Shown here one piece after another: positions 14,441 to 23,942 of a stretch of DNA of 33,985 nt. The stretch is from assembly GCA_964405975.1 (NCBI GenBank), contig CAYOPW010000027.1, positions 1-33,985 on the forward strand, in the 5' to 3' direction. Source of the DNA: Hyphomicrobium_A sp964405975 (GTDB lineage: Bacteria > Pseudomonadota > Alphaproteobacteria > Rhizobiales > Hyphomicrobiaceae). The notes beneath the pieces were generated by a model. The model had not been told where the DNA came from and ran no database searches. It saw only the letters and a program-made list of their open reading frames with translations. Numbering within the stretch: the first letter of the stretch is position 1; the number at the start of each line of letters is the position of its first letter. The translations under genes were made by a program, and so were the position numbers.

Positions 14441-17392
14441 TCAGGCGATAATTTCATCAAAAAGGGCGTGAACGTTACTGAGCGTCTGTTTGAGCCGTTT
14501 TTCGAGCTCAGAAAAACTCCGCGCGTCGCCCGCACGCGCCAACAGCTCCTTGAGCTCGTGCGGGGCCGTTTCCGGATCAAATTTGCCCTCCAGGCACAGC
14601 CGTAGAATCTGAGTGAGATCGTGGAGCAGTCGTGTTGCCGGGATCAGGACTTCCGCCTGGGCCGGGCTCAGCAAGCCTGCATCTCTGAGCCGCCGATAAG
14701 CCTCGAGCGTGTTCTGATCCAGAACCGAGGGATGTGATGCAGCGCTTATGAGTTGCAGATGCTGAGCAATGAATTCCAGATCAACGAGACCGCCGCGCAC
14801 CTGCTTCAAATCCCAGATATCCTCAGTCCCCTTCTCCTTAGCGATGCGTTCGCGCATGTCGCGCACGTCGGCTGCGACCTTGGCTCCATCATGGGGCCTA
14901 AGGAGCACCTCTCGGATGGCTGCTTCAACGCGCGCCCGTAGTTCAGGCGGCCCGGAAATCACACGCGCGCGCGTCAGCGCCAAATGCTCCCACGTCCAAG
15001 CTTCGTTGGCTTGATAGTCGATAAAGCTCGTCAATTGCGTAGCGACCGGTCCCTTCTGACCCGAAGGGCGCAAACGCATATCCACCTCATAAAGCGTTCC
15101 TTCCGCCGTCGCAGACGACAGCGCGCTAATCAGGCGCTGCGTTAGCCGCGTGTAGTATTGGGTAGGAGCCAACGGGCGCTCCCCATCTGTTTGCGCGGCG
15201 CCCTCAGCAAAATCATAGATGAGGATGAGATCGAGGTCTGAGGCCGCCGTCATCTCATGACCGCCAAGCTTGCCCATTGCAATTACTGCTGCGGCCCCGT
15301 CGGGTACGTTCCCGTGCGCACGGGCTAGCTCGCGCTCCGTCTCACACTTGAGTGCGTTGATAAGGCGCTCAGCCAGCAGCGCATAAGCGCCTCCCGCTTG
15401 ATTGGCTTTGATCGCGCCCGACAACACGCGAATGCCGATTAAGAACTGCTGCTCGCTGCCAACGACGCGCGCGCGGTCGAGCACATACTGCATATCGTGC
15501 TCACCGCTGGCGATTTCTGCGCGGATCAAGCGGTCGAACTCGTCGGCTGTCGGCAACATGCCCAGCGTGCCCGGGTCAAGCACGGCATCGAGCAGACGCC
15601 GCCGGCGCGCCAGGATACCCGCCAGTCGCGGCGCGGTTCCCATAATGTTGGCGATAAGGCGCAACAATGCGGGATTGGCCCGCAGAAGTGAGAATAACTG
15701 CACGCCCGTTGGCAGCTCGCTCAAGAACCGATCGAATCCGATCAGAGCGCGATCGGGATCGGTGGTGTCGGCCAGTGCCGTAATAAGCAAGGGCTGCATT
15801 TCGGTTAGACTTTCGCGGGTCCGCGCGCTGCGCACGGCGCGATAGCGGCCATGGTGCCAACCGCGCACCATCTCCAATACGTCGGAGGGTCGTGAATAAC
15901 CCATGTCTTTGAGGGCGGCGACGGTATCTGGATCATCCTGCTCACCGGCAAACACCATGCTTTCACCGCCTGCCGTCAGTTCCGGACTATCTTCAAATAG
16001 CGCCGCGTAATGGCCCTGCACCGTCTCCAATCGGGATATTAGCTCGCGCGAAAACGCCTCCACGTCCGCGTAACCACAAAACCGCGCGAAACTCTCTAGG
16101 CTTTCAGGATCTTCGGGCACGTCGTGCGTTTGCTCATCGGCAACCATCTGCAAACGGTGCTCAATGCGCCGCAGGAATAGATAGGCCTCGATCAGCTCAG
16201 CACCGACGATTTCCTTCATCCACCCCCGCTCACCAAGCCTCTTGAGCGAGTTGATTGTTTGTCGTGCGCGCAAATCATCCTGGCGGCCACCAGCAATCAA
16301 CTGCTGCGTTTGCGCAAAGAACTCGATCTCGCGGATGCCGCCGCGCCCGAGCTTGATGTTGTGACCGGCAACCGCAATCCCACCGAAGCCTCGGTGTGCA
16401 TGGATCTGCCGCTTCATGGCGTGGATGTCGGCAATTGCCGCGTAGTCGAGATATTTGCGCCAGATGAATGGCGAAAGATCGTGAAGAAGCAACTGACCTG
16501 CTTCTAAGTCGCCGGCACACGCGCGCGCCTTGATGAGGGCTGCGCGTTCCCAGTTCTGTCCAAAGCTTTCGTAGTAGATAAGTGCGGCTTCTGTCGACAA
16601 GGCGACCTGCGTGGCGCCCGGATCGGGCCGAAGGCGCAAGTCAGTCCGGAAGACGTAACCATCCCCTGTACGCTCCTCTAGAAGCTGAACGAGGTCTCGC
16701 GTCAGCCGGACGAAAAAGGGCTGCGGCTCCACACCCGGCACAAGTTGGATGCGCTCCAAGTCATAAAAGACGATCAGATCTATATCGCTGGAATAGTTGA
16801 GTTCACCGGCCCCATACTTGCCCATGGCCAAGATGATGTAGCCTGAAGGCGCGATAGACCCATCAGCACTTTTGCCAAGCCACTGCCCAGCCTTCGTGGC
16901 CTGCTCAAAGAGATAACCAACGGTACCTTCGACGGCCGCATCTGCCGTGGCTGTCAAAACTGCTGTGACCTTCCGCACATCCCAGACGCCCCCAAGATCG
17001 GAAAGCCCGGTGAGAAGAGCCACTTCGTTCTTAAACACGCGCAGGGAGCGCATGGCATCCTCACGCGACCCCGCTTGATCGAGATTGTGCTCAAGCTGCG
17101 TTTTGAGCTCTTCGAAGTAGACTTCGGGGACACACGTGAGGATGCGCTGCAAGCGCGCAAAATCGCGTTCGATGAGACCGGAAAGATATGGCGATCCACT
17201 GAAGACGCCGGCCAGAAGATCCCAAACAGGGCGTTGCTCGATCAGCCCAGCAAGTGCCGCCAACTCTTGCGATGCGGCCGCCGCTTTGCGAATGCCACCA
17301 AGCGCGCCAGAAACGCGCTCGTTACTAACTGCCATCGGCGCATCGCAAATGCGCTTAAAGAATGGTTTTGCCTCCAGCTCGCCTGCCGCCAT
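14441..17392 (-). CDS. glnE: Bifunctional glutamine synthetase adenylyltransferase / adenylyl-removing enzyme
   Basis: Adenylylates and de-adenylylates glutamine synthetase in response to PII signal state, setting its activity by nitrogen supply. 983 residues, the normal length. Two nucleotidyltransferase domains are visible: the N-terminal removase site MGKYGAGELNYSSDIDLI from about 190 with DLRLRPD at 251-257, and the C-terminal transferase site MGKLGGHEMTAASDLDLI from about 706 with DMRLRPSG at 771-778. GRGGIREIEFFAQ near 349-361 and RGGLVDLEFIAQHL near the end are the matching acidic segments. Start ATG at 17392 follows a G-rich ribosome site. It sits 40 bp after a sensor kinase gene, as in many rhizobial genomes. 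Confidence 0.96.
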   Translation of the reverse strand: MAAGELEAKPFFKRICDAPMAVSNERVSGALGGIRKAAAASQELAALAGLIEQRPVWDLLAGVFSGSPYLSGLIERDFARLQRILTCVPEVYFEELKTQLEHNLDQAGSREDAMRSLRVFKNEVALLTGLSDLGGVWDVRKVTAVLTATADAAVEGTVGYLFEQATKAGQWLGKSADGSIAPSGYIILAMGKYGAGELNYSSDIDLIVFYDLERIQLVPGVEPQPFFVRLTRDLVQLLEERTGDGYVFRTDLRLRPDPGATQVALSTEAALIYYESFGQNWERAALIKARACAGDLEAGQLLLHDLSPFIWRKYLDYAAIADIHAMKRQIHAHRGFGGIAVAGHNIKLGRGGIREIEFFAQTQQLIAGGRQDDLRARQTINSLKRLGERGWMKEIVGAELIEAYLFLRRIEHRLQMVADEQTHDVPEDPESLESFARFCGYADVEAFSRELISRLETVQGHYAALFEDSPELTAGGESMVFAGEQDDPDTVAALKDMGYSRPSDVLEMVRGWHHGRYRAVRSARTRESLTEMQPLLITALADTTDPDRALIGFDRFLSELPTGVQLFSLLRANPALLRLIANIMGTAPRLAGILARRRRLLDAVLDPGTLGMLPTADEFDRLIRAEIASGEHDMQYVLDRARVVGSEQQFLIGIRVLSGAIKANQAGGAYALLAERLINALKCETERELARAHGNVPDGAAAVIAMGKLGGHEMTAASDLDLILIYDFAEGAAQTDGERPLAPTQYYTRLTQRLISALSSATAEGTLYEVDMRLRPSGQKGPVATQLTSFIDYQANEAWTWEHLALTRARVISGPPELRARVEAAIREVLLRPHDGAKVAADVRDMRERIAKEKGTEDIWDLKQVRGGLVDLEFIAQHLQLISAASHPSVLDQNTLEAYRRLRDAGLLSPAQAEVLIPATRLLHDLTQILRLCLEGKFDPETAPHELKELLARAGDARSFSELEKRLKQTLSNVHALFDEIIA

Positions 17393-17432
17393 TGCCCCAG
17401 CCCGTCCTCGATCGAAAAGCCGCTCACTAACT

Positions 17433-18833
17433 CTACTCGGCCAATCGCCGCGGCAACGTCAAGACTACACGCAGGCCCGGCTCATTGTCCTCTAGCCGAA
17501 TACGGCCCCCATGCAAGCGCGCCACAGCCTGTACGAGGCTCAAACCCAATCCTGTTCCAGGCTCGGTACGGCTCTTTTCCAAGCGCACGAAGCGCCTCAG
17601 AACGCGCTCGCGATCGGCTGCTGCAATTCCCGGCCCGCGATCGCCGACGCTGATATCTATTACGTCCTCGCGCACGGCCACACTGACGCTAATCTCTGCA
17701 CCCGTTTTAGCCGCGCGCGCCGAATATTTGATGGCGTTGTCGACAAGGTTGGCGACGGCCTGGCCTATGAGCTGGCGATTGGCTGTCACAACAGGACCGT
17801 CGCCCGCGTGGATCTCGAGCTTCAACTGCCGTTCCTCGGCAACCGGTTCGTAGAGCTCCGCCACATCGCGCACGACTCGTCCCAGATCGAATCGTTCCGC
17901 GCTGTCTTCCAGAGCACCCGCTTCGAGCCTGGCAATGAGCAAGAGCCCGTTGAAGGTCTTGATCAGCTCGTCGGCTTCTTCAATTGTTTGCTCAAGCCCT
18001 TTGCGGCAAGCGCTTTCCCCGCTCGGATCACGTAAGGCCGCCTCAGCCGCATTGCGCATTCGGTTAAGAGGCGTCTTCAAGTCGTGGGCAATGTTATCGG
18101 ATACCTCGCGCAGACCGTTCATCAGCGCTTCGATACGATCCAGCATGGCGTTCAAATTTTCAGCCAGATCATCGAGCTCGTCCCCGGAGCCGCTAAACGC
18201 AATCCGCCGTGACATATCGCCGTGCATGATCGACCTGCTTGCCACATTAATCGCCTCAAGGCGCTTCAGCACGATGCGGCTGATGACAAAACCACCAGCA
18301 AGGCCCGCTAACGACAACAACCCGAATCCGATGAGAAAAATCCGCCCCATCTCGTCGGCGAAATGCCGTTGCTCTTCGATGTCACGTCCGACGATGAGAC
18401 GTGCGCCTCCTTCGAGCTCGACGGGAATGGCAACGGCAAGACGTGCATTCTCTCCGGCATCCGCACCTTTGGCATAACGAAATACGCCGCCTGAATTGCT
18501 CTCCGCAATCTCAGGCGGCAGGCGGCTAAGATTGCCAGCGAGCCTTACGCCGCCGGGACCGGCTAAATAGTAAAGGCCCAACCCATCAGGCTGGCTGCGC
18601 GCCTCAACGGCGCGAATAAGCGCGGGAAGGCCACCGGTCCGCGCATCCACCTTGAGCAGCTGCGCTTCGGAGCGCAACGTCGTCAAAACCTGATTGGTAA
18701 GAATTCGGTTCGTTTGCCAAAACAGCAGGCCAACGATAAGCCCCGCACAAATGAGGTAGGCAGCGACCGTAACCGCGGCGAGCCGGAATGCGGTCGTGGA
18801 GACCGCCCGGCTCAGGGGATTAGCCTGGAGCAT
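17433..18833 (-). CDS. Sensor histidine kinase (OmpR partner type)
   Basis: 466-residue inner membrane kinase. Membrane segments at about 17-40 and 164-186 enclose a periplasmic domain of about 120 residues. HAMP follows (LKRLEAINVASRSIMHGDMSRRI), then the phosphoacceptor DNIAHDLKTPLNRMR (H250), N-box ANLVDNAIKYS, G1 box VGDRGPGIAA and G2 box GTGLGLSLVQAV. All catalytic boxes are intact. It starts 14 bp inside the end of the response regulator gene (overlap 18820-18833), so the two are a cognate pair. The signal is unknown; location directly downstream of degP suggests envelope stress or a related periplasmic cue. Confidence 0.93.
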   Translation of the reverse strand: MLQANPLSRAVSTTAFRLAAVTVAAYLICAGLIVGLLFWQTNRILTNQVLTTLRSEAQLLKVDARTGGLPALIRAVEARSQPDGLGLYYLAGPGGVRLAGNLSRLPPEIAESNSGGVFRYAKGADAGENARLAVAIPVELEGGARLIVGRDIEEQRHFADEMGRIFLIGFGLLSLAGLAGGFVISRIVLKRLEAINVASRSIMHGDMSRRIAFSGSGDELDDLAENLNAMLDRIEALMNGLREVSDNIAHDLKTPLNRMRNAAEAALRDPSGESACRKGLEQTIEEADELIKTFNGLLLIARLEAGALEDSAERFDLGRVVRDVAELYEPVAEERQLKLEIHAGDGPVVTANRQLIGQAVANLVDNAIKYSARAAKTGAEISVSVAVREDVIDISVGDRGPGIAAADRERVLRRFVRLEKSRTEPGTGLGLSLVQAVARLHGGRIRLEDNEPGLRVVLTLPRRLAE

Positions 18834-19500
18834 CGCGGATCGTATAGCCCGCCCCGCGCACCGTGTGCAAAAGGGGCTTGTCGAAGTTTTTGTCGATCTT
18901 TGCCCTGAGCCGCGAGACGTGAACGTCGATGACGTTCGTCTGCGGATCGAAGTGATAGTCCCACACGTGCTCCAGGAGCATGGTGCGTGTCACCACCTGG
19001 CCTGCATGCTTCATTAAGTACTCAAGCAGACGGTATTCACGCGGTTGGAGTTGAATTGGCTCGCCATCGCGCGTCACGCGATGCGAAAGGCGATCCAAAA
19101 CCAGACCGCCGACAACATAGCGCGTCTCCTGCTCCTCGGGTACGGGACGCCGCGCCAATGCCTCAACACGCGCAAGTAGTTCAGAGTAGGCATAGGGTTT
19201 CGTTAGATAGTCGTCACCGCCGGCCCGTAGGCCCTTCACCCGGTCATCCACATCGCCAAGCGCGGAAAGGATGAGAACGGGCGTGCGCATCCCTTTCGTC
19301 CGCAACTCCTTGATGACCGAAAGACCATCAAGACGTGGCAACATGCGATCGACGATGAGCACGTCATAGTTACCTTCTTGAGCAAGGCCCAATCCAGTCT
19401 CGCCGTCCTCGGCGATATCGGCCGCATGTCCACTTTCCTTCAGCGCTTTTTGCAGAAATTGCGCCGTTTCGTGGTCATCCTCGATTACCAGAACGCGCAT
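18820..19500 (-). CDS. OmpR-family response regulator
   Basis: 226 residues. Receiver domain: acidic pair IEDDHE near 7-10, phosphoacceptor D51 in LIVDRMLPRLDG, Ser/Thr in LILSALGD, K101 in YLTKPY. A winged-helix DNA-binding domain follows from about 125, with LQPREYRLLEYLMKHAGQVVTR, NVIDVHVSRLRAKID and the C-terminal HTVRGAGYTIR. ATG at 19500 begins MRVLVIEDD, the usual family start; an in-frame extension to 19545 is rejected. It overlaps its kinase gene by 14 bp and lies 134 bp after degP. Probably controls envelope genes, but no target site can be named. Confidence 0.93.
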   Translation of the reverse strand: MRVLVIEDDHETAQFLQKALKESGHAADIAEDGETGLGLAQEGNYDVLIVDRMLPRLDGLSVIKELRTKGMRTPVLILSALGDVDDRVKGLRAGGDDYLTKPYAYSELLARVEALARRPVPEEQETRYVVGGLVLDRLSHRVTRDGEPIQLQPREYRLLEYLMKHAGQVVTRTMLLEHVWDYHFDPQTNVIDVHVSRLRAKIDKNFDKPLLHTVRGAGYTIRDAPG

Positions 19501-19571
19501 GAGTTCACCGGGCTGCCAAGTTCGAATCTGATCTGAGGCTAACATTCTGCCGTCTCACATGCACAACGTCG

Positions 19572-19608
19572 AGGCGGCCCGTCCCCTTTTTACGGAGACG
19601 AGCCGCCT
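19572..19608 (-). terminator. Imperfect hairpin downstream of degP
   Basis: AGGCGGC (19572-19578) pairs with GCCGCCT (19602-19608), and inside it CGTC pairs with GACG after one mismatch. It lies 27 bp past the degP stop. No T-run follows on the minus strand, so it may end degP transcription inefficiently or protect the 3' end, letting some read-through reach the regulator-kinase pair. Confidence 0.45.
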
Positions 19609-19634
19609 GGTTCTTGGCCCTACGCCCCTACTAG

Positions 19635-21194
19635 TCAGCTTTTATTGATCTGAACGGGGACAAGCCTCTTCTGATCGCCGGTCTTGATGTGAAGCAATAC
19701 GGCGGTACGTCCCAACTTCTTCATCTTCTTCAGCGCCGCAAGAACATCCTCAGGTGACGAGACGCTCTTGCCACCGGCCTCAAGGATCACGTCCCCCGCC
19801 TTCAACCCTTTTTCGGCCGCGTCGGAGTTCGGATCCACTTCGGCAATGGCCACACCTTCCTTGGCGCCACCTGAACGTGCGGGCATTAACGTCAGACCCA
19901 ACTGCTTCAGGTCAACCTTCTTGTCCGCCGGCTTGTTCGCGGGCTCATCGTCCTCGAACTTACCCAAGGCTACTTTCGTGGAGTTCGGGAACTTGCCGAG
20001 TTTGACCTTGATGGCCTTCTCCTCATCATTGCGCCACACCATGACACTTACGGTCTCGCCCGGAGCAAAGTCGGCTATTTTACGGGCAAGGTCGCGGCTA
20101 TCTTCGACCTTGGACCCATTAACCTCCAGGATCGCATCTTGTACCTGCAGGCCAGCGTCAGCAGCCGGTCCATCCCTCATTACTTCGCTAATGAGAGCAC
20201 CTTTGTCCTCCTCAAGGCCGAGGCTCGCAGCGGTGTCATCATCAACGTTCTGAATCTTGACACCGAGCCACCCGCGACTCACCGAGCCGCTGTCCTTGAG
20301 CTCATCGATGACGTCCTTCACCGTATCGGCTGGAACCGCGAAGGCGATGCCCACGTTGCCGCCAGTCGGGCTGAAGATCGCCGTGTTCACGCCGACGACT
20401 TCACCTGCCAGGTTGAACGTCGGGCCGCCCGAGTTACCTCGGTTCACGGCCGCATCGATCTGCATGAAGTCATAGGGGCCCGATCCAATATCGCGCGCGA
20501 GCGCCGACACGATGCCAGCGGTCACCGTTCCGCCAAGGCCGAATGGATTGCCGACAGCCAACACCCAGTCACCAACGCGAGGCTTTTTGCCCGCGAACGT
20601 CACGTGCGGGAACTTCTTATTGCTGTTCTTGATCTTCAGAAGCGCAATGTCGGTACGTGCGTCAGTGCCGATCAGCTCAGCTTCAAGTTTTTCCTGATCG
20701 TCAAAACTGACTAAAACCTTCGTTGCGCCGTCGATCACGTGGTTATTGGTCACCACGTAGCCATCAGTAGATACGACGAAACCTGAGCCCGTCGCCCGCC
20801 GCAAACGCGGACTCGGCTTCTGAGGAGCACCAAACTCCTTTGGCAGATTCTTGAACAGCTCGTTTAACGGGTGATCGTCAGGAAGGTTAGGAAAACCACC
20901 ACGTGGACCCCCGCGGCCGTCATTGCTGGTAAGCTTTGGTCCGCCGTTCGTTGTCGACACAGAGACCACCGCCGGCTTCACGCGGTCCACAATATCGGCA
21001 AACGACCCTGAGGCGGCCATGGGAGAATTTGGCTGCAGTTGTGCAACCGCAGGCGACGGCCGGTCGGCCACGCCCAGCGCCATTAGGCCGGCACCCAATA
21101 CCATCACGGCGGCAAGACGCCCAAATTTGCGGCCCCTGTTTAACGCTGATCCGGTCTTTGCTGCGCCATTAGACGAGCTGGGTTGAACGTGCAT
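19635..21194 (-). CDS. degP: Periplasmic serine protease, DegP/HtrA family
   Basis: 519-residue Do-type protease and chaperone for misfolded envelope proteins. After an N-terminal basic segment comes a signal sequence (about 24-51, cleavage near PAVA-QL). The catalytic triad is visible: H152 in VVTNNHVIDGA, D182 in DARTDIALLKI and S255 in NRGNSGGPTFNL. Two PDZ domains follow, at about 305-400 (GWLGVKIQNV) and about 420-515 (LGLTLMPARSGG). ATG at 21194 is chosen because GGAGG lies 9 bases upstream. It follows ccmH by 225 bp and precedes a two-component system, the usual rhizobial arrangement, so the module links cytochrome biogenesis and periplasmic quality control. Confidence 0.95.
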   Translation of the reverse strand: MHVQPSSSNGAAKTGSALNRGRKFGRLAAVMVLGAGLMALGVADRPSPAVAQLQPNSPMAASGSFADIVDRVKPAVVSVSTTNGGPKLTSNDGRGGPRGGFPNLPDDHPLNELFKNLPKEFGAPQKPSPRLRRATGSGFVVSTDGYVVTNNHVIDGATKVLVSFDDQEKLEAELIGTDARTDIALLKIKNSNKKFPHVTFAGKKPRVGDWVLAVGNPFGLGGTVTAGIVSALARDIGSGPYDFMQIDAAVNRGNSGGPTFNLAGEVVGVNTAIFSPTGGNVGIAFAVPADTVKDVIDELKDSGSVSRGWLGVKIQNVDDDTAASLGLEEDKGALISEVMRDGPAADAGLQVQDAILEVNGSKVEDSRDLARKIADFAPGETVSVMVWRNDEEKAIKVKLGKFPNSTKVALGKFEDDEPANKPADKKVDLKQLGLTLMPARSGGAKEGVAIAEVDPNSDAAEKGLKAGDVILEAGGKSVSSPEDVLAALKKMKKLGRTAVLLHIKTGDQKRLVPVQINKS

Positions 21195-21419
21195 GCGAAG
21201 AAACCTCCATCGCTCAGGCAAGAATTGGAATTGATCCCAATGGCGTAGCTAAACCGGCATTACGGCAGCCTTTCGATTGCCTTAACAGTTGGTAATGAAG
21301 GCATGTTTGGCCGGTTTGCGGGCCAGAATCTTGGGTGAGCGGGGAGCAAATGCCGCAAATCACTGGCGTTTTGAAAGGCCGTTCAAGCAGTTTTCCCCAG
21401 CCGGCCTGCACGAGAGCCG

Positions 21420-21929
21420 CTAACTCTTCTCTGTCTTGTTGGCCTCAGCCAGCAGGGCGCGCAGCTTTTCCTCTTCAGCGCCGGTCAGCGCCGGTGCCCC
21501 TGTACGGCTGGACCTCGGTGGACGCCGTACAAAGATTCGGATCGCGCTTGTAATGGCGGCGAGCAATACGAGAAGCGGTGCAAGCCAGAGCAGTACCGTG
21601 CGGATATTGAACGGTGGACGCAGCAGCACAAACTCGCCATAGCGCGCAACGATGTAAGTGCGAACCTCTTCATCGCTGTCGCCGGCTTTTAGTCGATCGC
21701 GTACAAGCAGGCGCAAGTCCCGCGCAAGCGGCGCATTGCTGTCATCGATCGACTGGTTCTGGCAGACAAGGCAACGCAAATCCGACGAAATGCTGCGCGC
21801 GCGTGCCTCTAGCGCGGGATCAGAGAGAATCTCGTCGGGTTCGACGCCCAACGCGCTTGAACATCCAAGCATCGTGATGATCGTTAAAGTCGCGAGCCGA
21901 TGACATCGTGTAATCATAGCGCTGCTCAT
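21420..21929 (-). CDS. ccmH: Cytochrome c-type biogenesis protein CcmH (CycL)
   Basis: Membrane-anchored periplasmic thiol protein that keeps the CXXCH cysteines of apocytochrome c reduced for haem attachment. 169 residues: N-terminal signal/anchor at about 8-28, then the signature LRCLVCQNQSIDDSNAPLAR with redox cysteines C53 and C56, helical segment VRTYIVARYGEFVLLRPPF, a membrane segment at about 111-132 and a basic cytoplasmic tail. ATG at 21929 overlaps the ccmF stop by ATGA; the much longer upstream frame lies within ccmF and is a shadow. It is the last gene of ccmI-ccmE-ccmF-ccmH. Confidence 0.94.
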   Translation of the reverse strand: MSSAMITRCHRLATLTIITMLGCSSALGVEPDEILSDPALEARARSISSDLRCLVCQNQSIDDSNAPLARDLRLLVRDRLKAGDSDEEVRTYIVARYGEFVLLRPPFNIRTVLLWLAPLLVLLAAITSAIRIFVRRPPRSSRTGAPALTGAEEEKLRALLAEANKTEKS

Positions 21930-23908
21930 TCGGCCGGAGCCGGCGCGGTGGCCCGGCGTGTGCGCCGCGGTACACCAATCCGCAATCGCCGGTCGGACAG
22001 CGATACGGCCCCGCCTAGAAACATGATCAGGGCCCCAATCCAGATAAATCGCACCAGTGGATTGAAATAGACGCGCACGGCAAAGCCGCCGTCGTTTTGA
22101 TTGTCGCCCAAAACCACATAGAGATCCCCGCGCCATGCTGGGTGGATGCCAGCTTCGGAAGTGGGCTGCGGTGGAGCATCGTAAATGCGCTTTGACGGTT
22201 CAAGCACCGCGATGTCATTCCCTCCGCGCGTCACGTCAAACCCACCAACTTGCTCGCGATAGTTCGGTCCTGTACGCGGTGTCGCGCCCTGGAAGGCAAG
22301 GGTATATCCTGCAAGCTGTGTTGTATCGCCTGGCTTCATCACGAGGATCTTCTCCTCGCGATAGGCCGATGTTGCAACAATGCCCACCACCATCAGCCCC
22401 ACGCCGAAATGCGCCAGCGTCGTCCCAAAGGCAGAGCGTGGTTGCCCTTTTAGGCGGCGCAAGCTTTCGCGCCACGGAACATCGCCAACCCGCACTCGGG
22501 TTGCCAGTTCTATTAGCGCGCCAACCATCACGAACACGCCAAGCGCCAGTCCGAAGGGAGCCAAGATAGGTCCGCGATGGAACGTTGCGTAAGCCAGCAC
22601 CAGTGCGACAATGGCCAGCACCGCCGCAAACATGAGCCGCTGTGCCGCGCCCAGAATATCCCCGCGCTTCCAAGTCAGAAGCGGCCCAAAAGGCAGCGCG
22701 ATGAGCAAAGGCAGCATCAGTGGCCCGAACGTCATGTTGAAGTAGGGCGGCCCAACCGAGATCTTGGCGCCCGTCAGCGCTTCAAGCACCAGCGGATAAA
22801 GCGTTCCAATGAGAACCGTCGCGCACGCCGTCGTCAGCAGGATGTTGTTGAGGACAAGTGCCCCCTCGCGACTGATGGGAGCAAACAGCCCGCCTTGACG
22901 CAAATTGCGCGCACGCAGCGCAAACAGCGCCAGCCCGCCGCCGGTAAACAGCGTCATGATGGCAAGTATGAAAATGCCGCGCTGCGGATCAACGGCGAAG
23001 GCGTGCACTGAGGTGAGAACGCCTGATCGTACCAAGAACGTTCCCATCAATGAGAGTGAGAATGCGAGTATTGCGAGTAAGACCGTCCAGACCTTCAGCG
23101 CCTCGCGTTTTTCCATCACCACCGCGCAATGCAACAGCGCGGTCCCGGCAAGCCACGGCATCAACGAGGCATTCTCCACTGGATCCCAAAACCACCAGCC
23201 GCCCCAACCCAGTTCGTAGTAGGCCCACCACGAGCCCATGGCGATGCCGACCGTCAGACACATCCACGCGGCCAGCGTCCAAGGCCGCACCCAACGTGCC
23301 CAGGCCGCATCAAGACGCCCCTCTATCAGAGCTGCAACGGCAAAGGAAAATGCGATGGAGAAGCCGACGTAGCCTGTGTAGAGAAATGGCGGATGAAAGG
23401 CGAGTGCAGGGTCCTGCAGGATGGGATTTAGCCCATTGCCATCGGCCGGCGCCGGGTTGATGCGCTCAAATGGGTTCGATGTGAGGAGAATGAAAAGGCA
23501 GAACGCGACCGCTATCGATGCCTGTACCGAAAGCACATTTGCTTTCAACGTTTCGGGCAGATTGCGGCCGAACGCAGCAACAGCCGCCCCAAATAGCGCA
23601 AGGATCAACACCCAAAGAACCATCGATCCTTCATGGTTTCCCCAGACGCCGGAGATGCGATAGAGCAGCGGCTTGGTGGAGTGCGAATTCGCCACCACGT
23701 TTGCGACGGAAAAGTCGGACGTAACGTAAGCGTGAGTGAGTGCGAGCGCTGAGATCCCCAAAAGCCCGAACTGACACAAGGCTGCCGGTTCGCCAACGCG
23801 CATCAAACGCTCATCGCCGACATGGGCGCCCCATGCCGGAACGACCATCTGAAAGATGGCGACCAGAAGCGCCAAAACCAGCGCGAAATGCCCAACCTCA
23901 ACGATCAA
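21926..23908 (-). CDS. ccmF: Haem lyase subunit CcmF (CycK)
   Basis: Large multi-spanning membrane protein that takes haem from holo-CcmE and attaches it to apocytochrome c with CcmH and CcmI. 660 residues with many hydrophobic segments. The tryptophan-rich WWD signature lies at about 226-252 (WGSWWAYYELGWGGWWFWDP...), with conserved histidine contexts SGVWGNHEGSM near 86-97 and LAFHPPFLYTGYVG near 169-182. The start appears to be TTG at 23908 (MIVEVGHFALVLAL matches CcmF N-termini), with AGGAG about 12 bases upstream, a weak spacing. ccmE ends 34 bp earlier; the stop overlaps ccmH. Confidence 0.95.
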   Translation of the reverse strand: MIVEVGHFALVLALLVAIFQMVVPAWGAHVGDERLMRVGEPAALCQFGLLGISALALTHAYVTSDFSVANVVANSHSTKPLLYRISGVWGNHEGSMVLWVLILALFGAAVAAFGRNLPETLKANVLSVQASIAVAFCLFILLTSNPFERINPAPADGNGLNPILQDPALAFHPPFLYTGYVGFSIAFSFAVAALIEGRLDAAWARWVRPWTLAAWMCLTVGIAMGSWWAYYELGWGGWWFWDPVENASLMPWLAGTALLHCAVVMEKREALKVWTVLLAILAFSLSLMGTFLVRSGVLTSVHAFAVDPQRGIFILAIMTLFTGGGLALFALRARNLRQGGLFAPISREGALVLNNILLTTACATVLIGTLYPLVLEALTGAKISVGPPYFNMTFGPLMLPLLIALPFGPLLTWKRGDILGAAQRLMFAAVLAIVALVLAYATFHRGPILAPFGLALGVFVMVGALIELATRVRVGDVPWRESLRRLKGQPRSAFGTTLAHFGVGLMVVGIVATSAYREEKILVMKPGDTTQLAGYTLAFQGATPRTGPNYREQVGGFDVTRGGNDIAVLEPSKRIYDAPPQPTSEAGIHPAWRGDLYVVLGDNQNDGGFAVRVYFNPLVRFIWIGALIMFLGGAVSLSDRRLRIGVPRRTRRATAPAPAE

Positions 23909-23942
23909 ACCGCTTGTCCGCTCCTACTCGCTTCCAGCGACG

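Noticed and set aside
21930..22136. N-terminal extension of ccmH
   Set aside because: It lies inside ccmF in another frame; the ATGA overlap at 21926-21929 gives the proper start.
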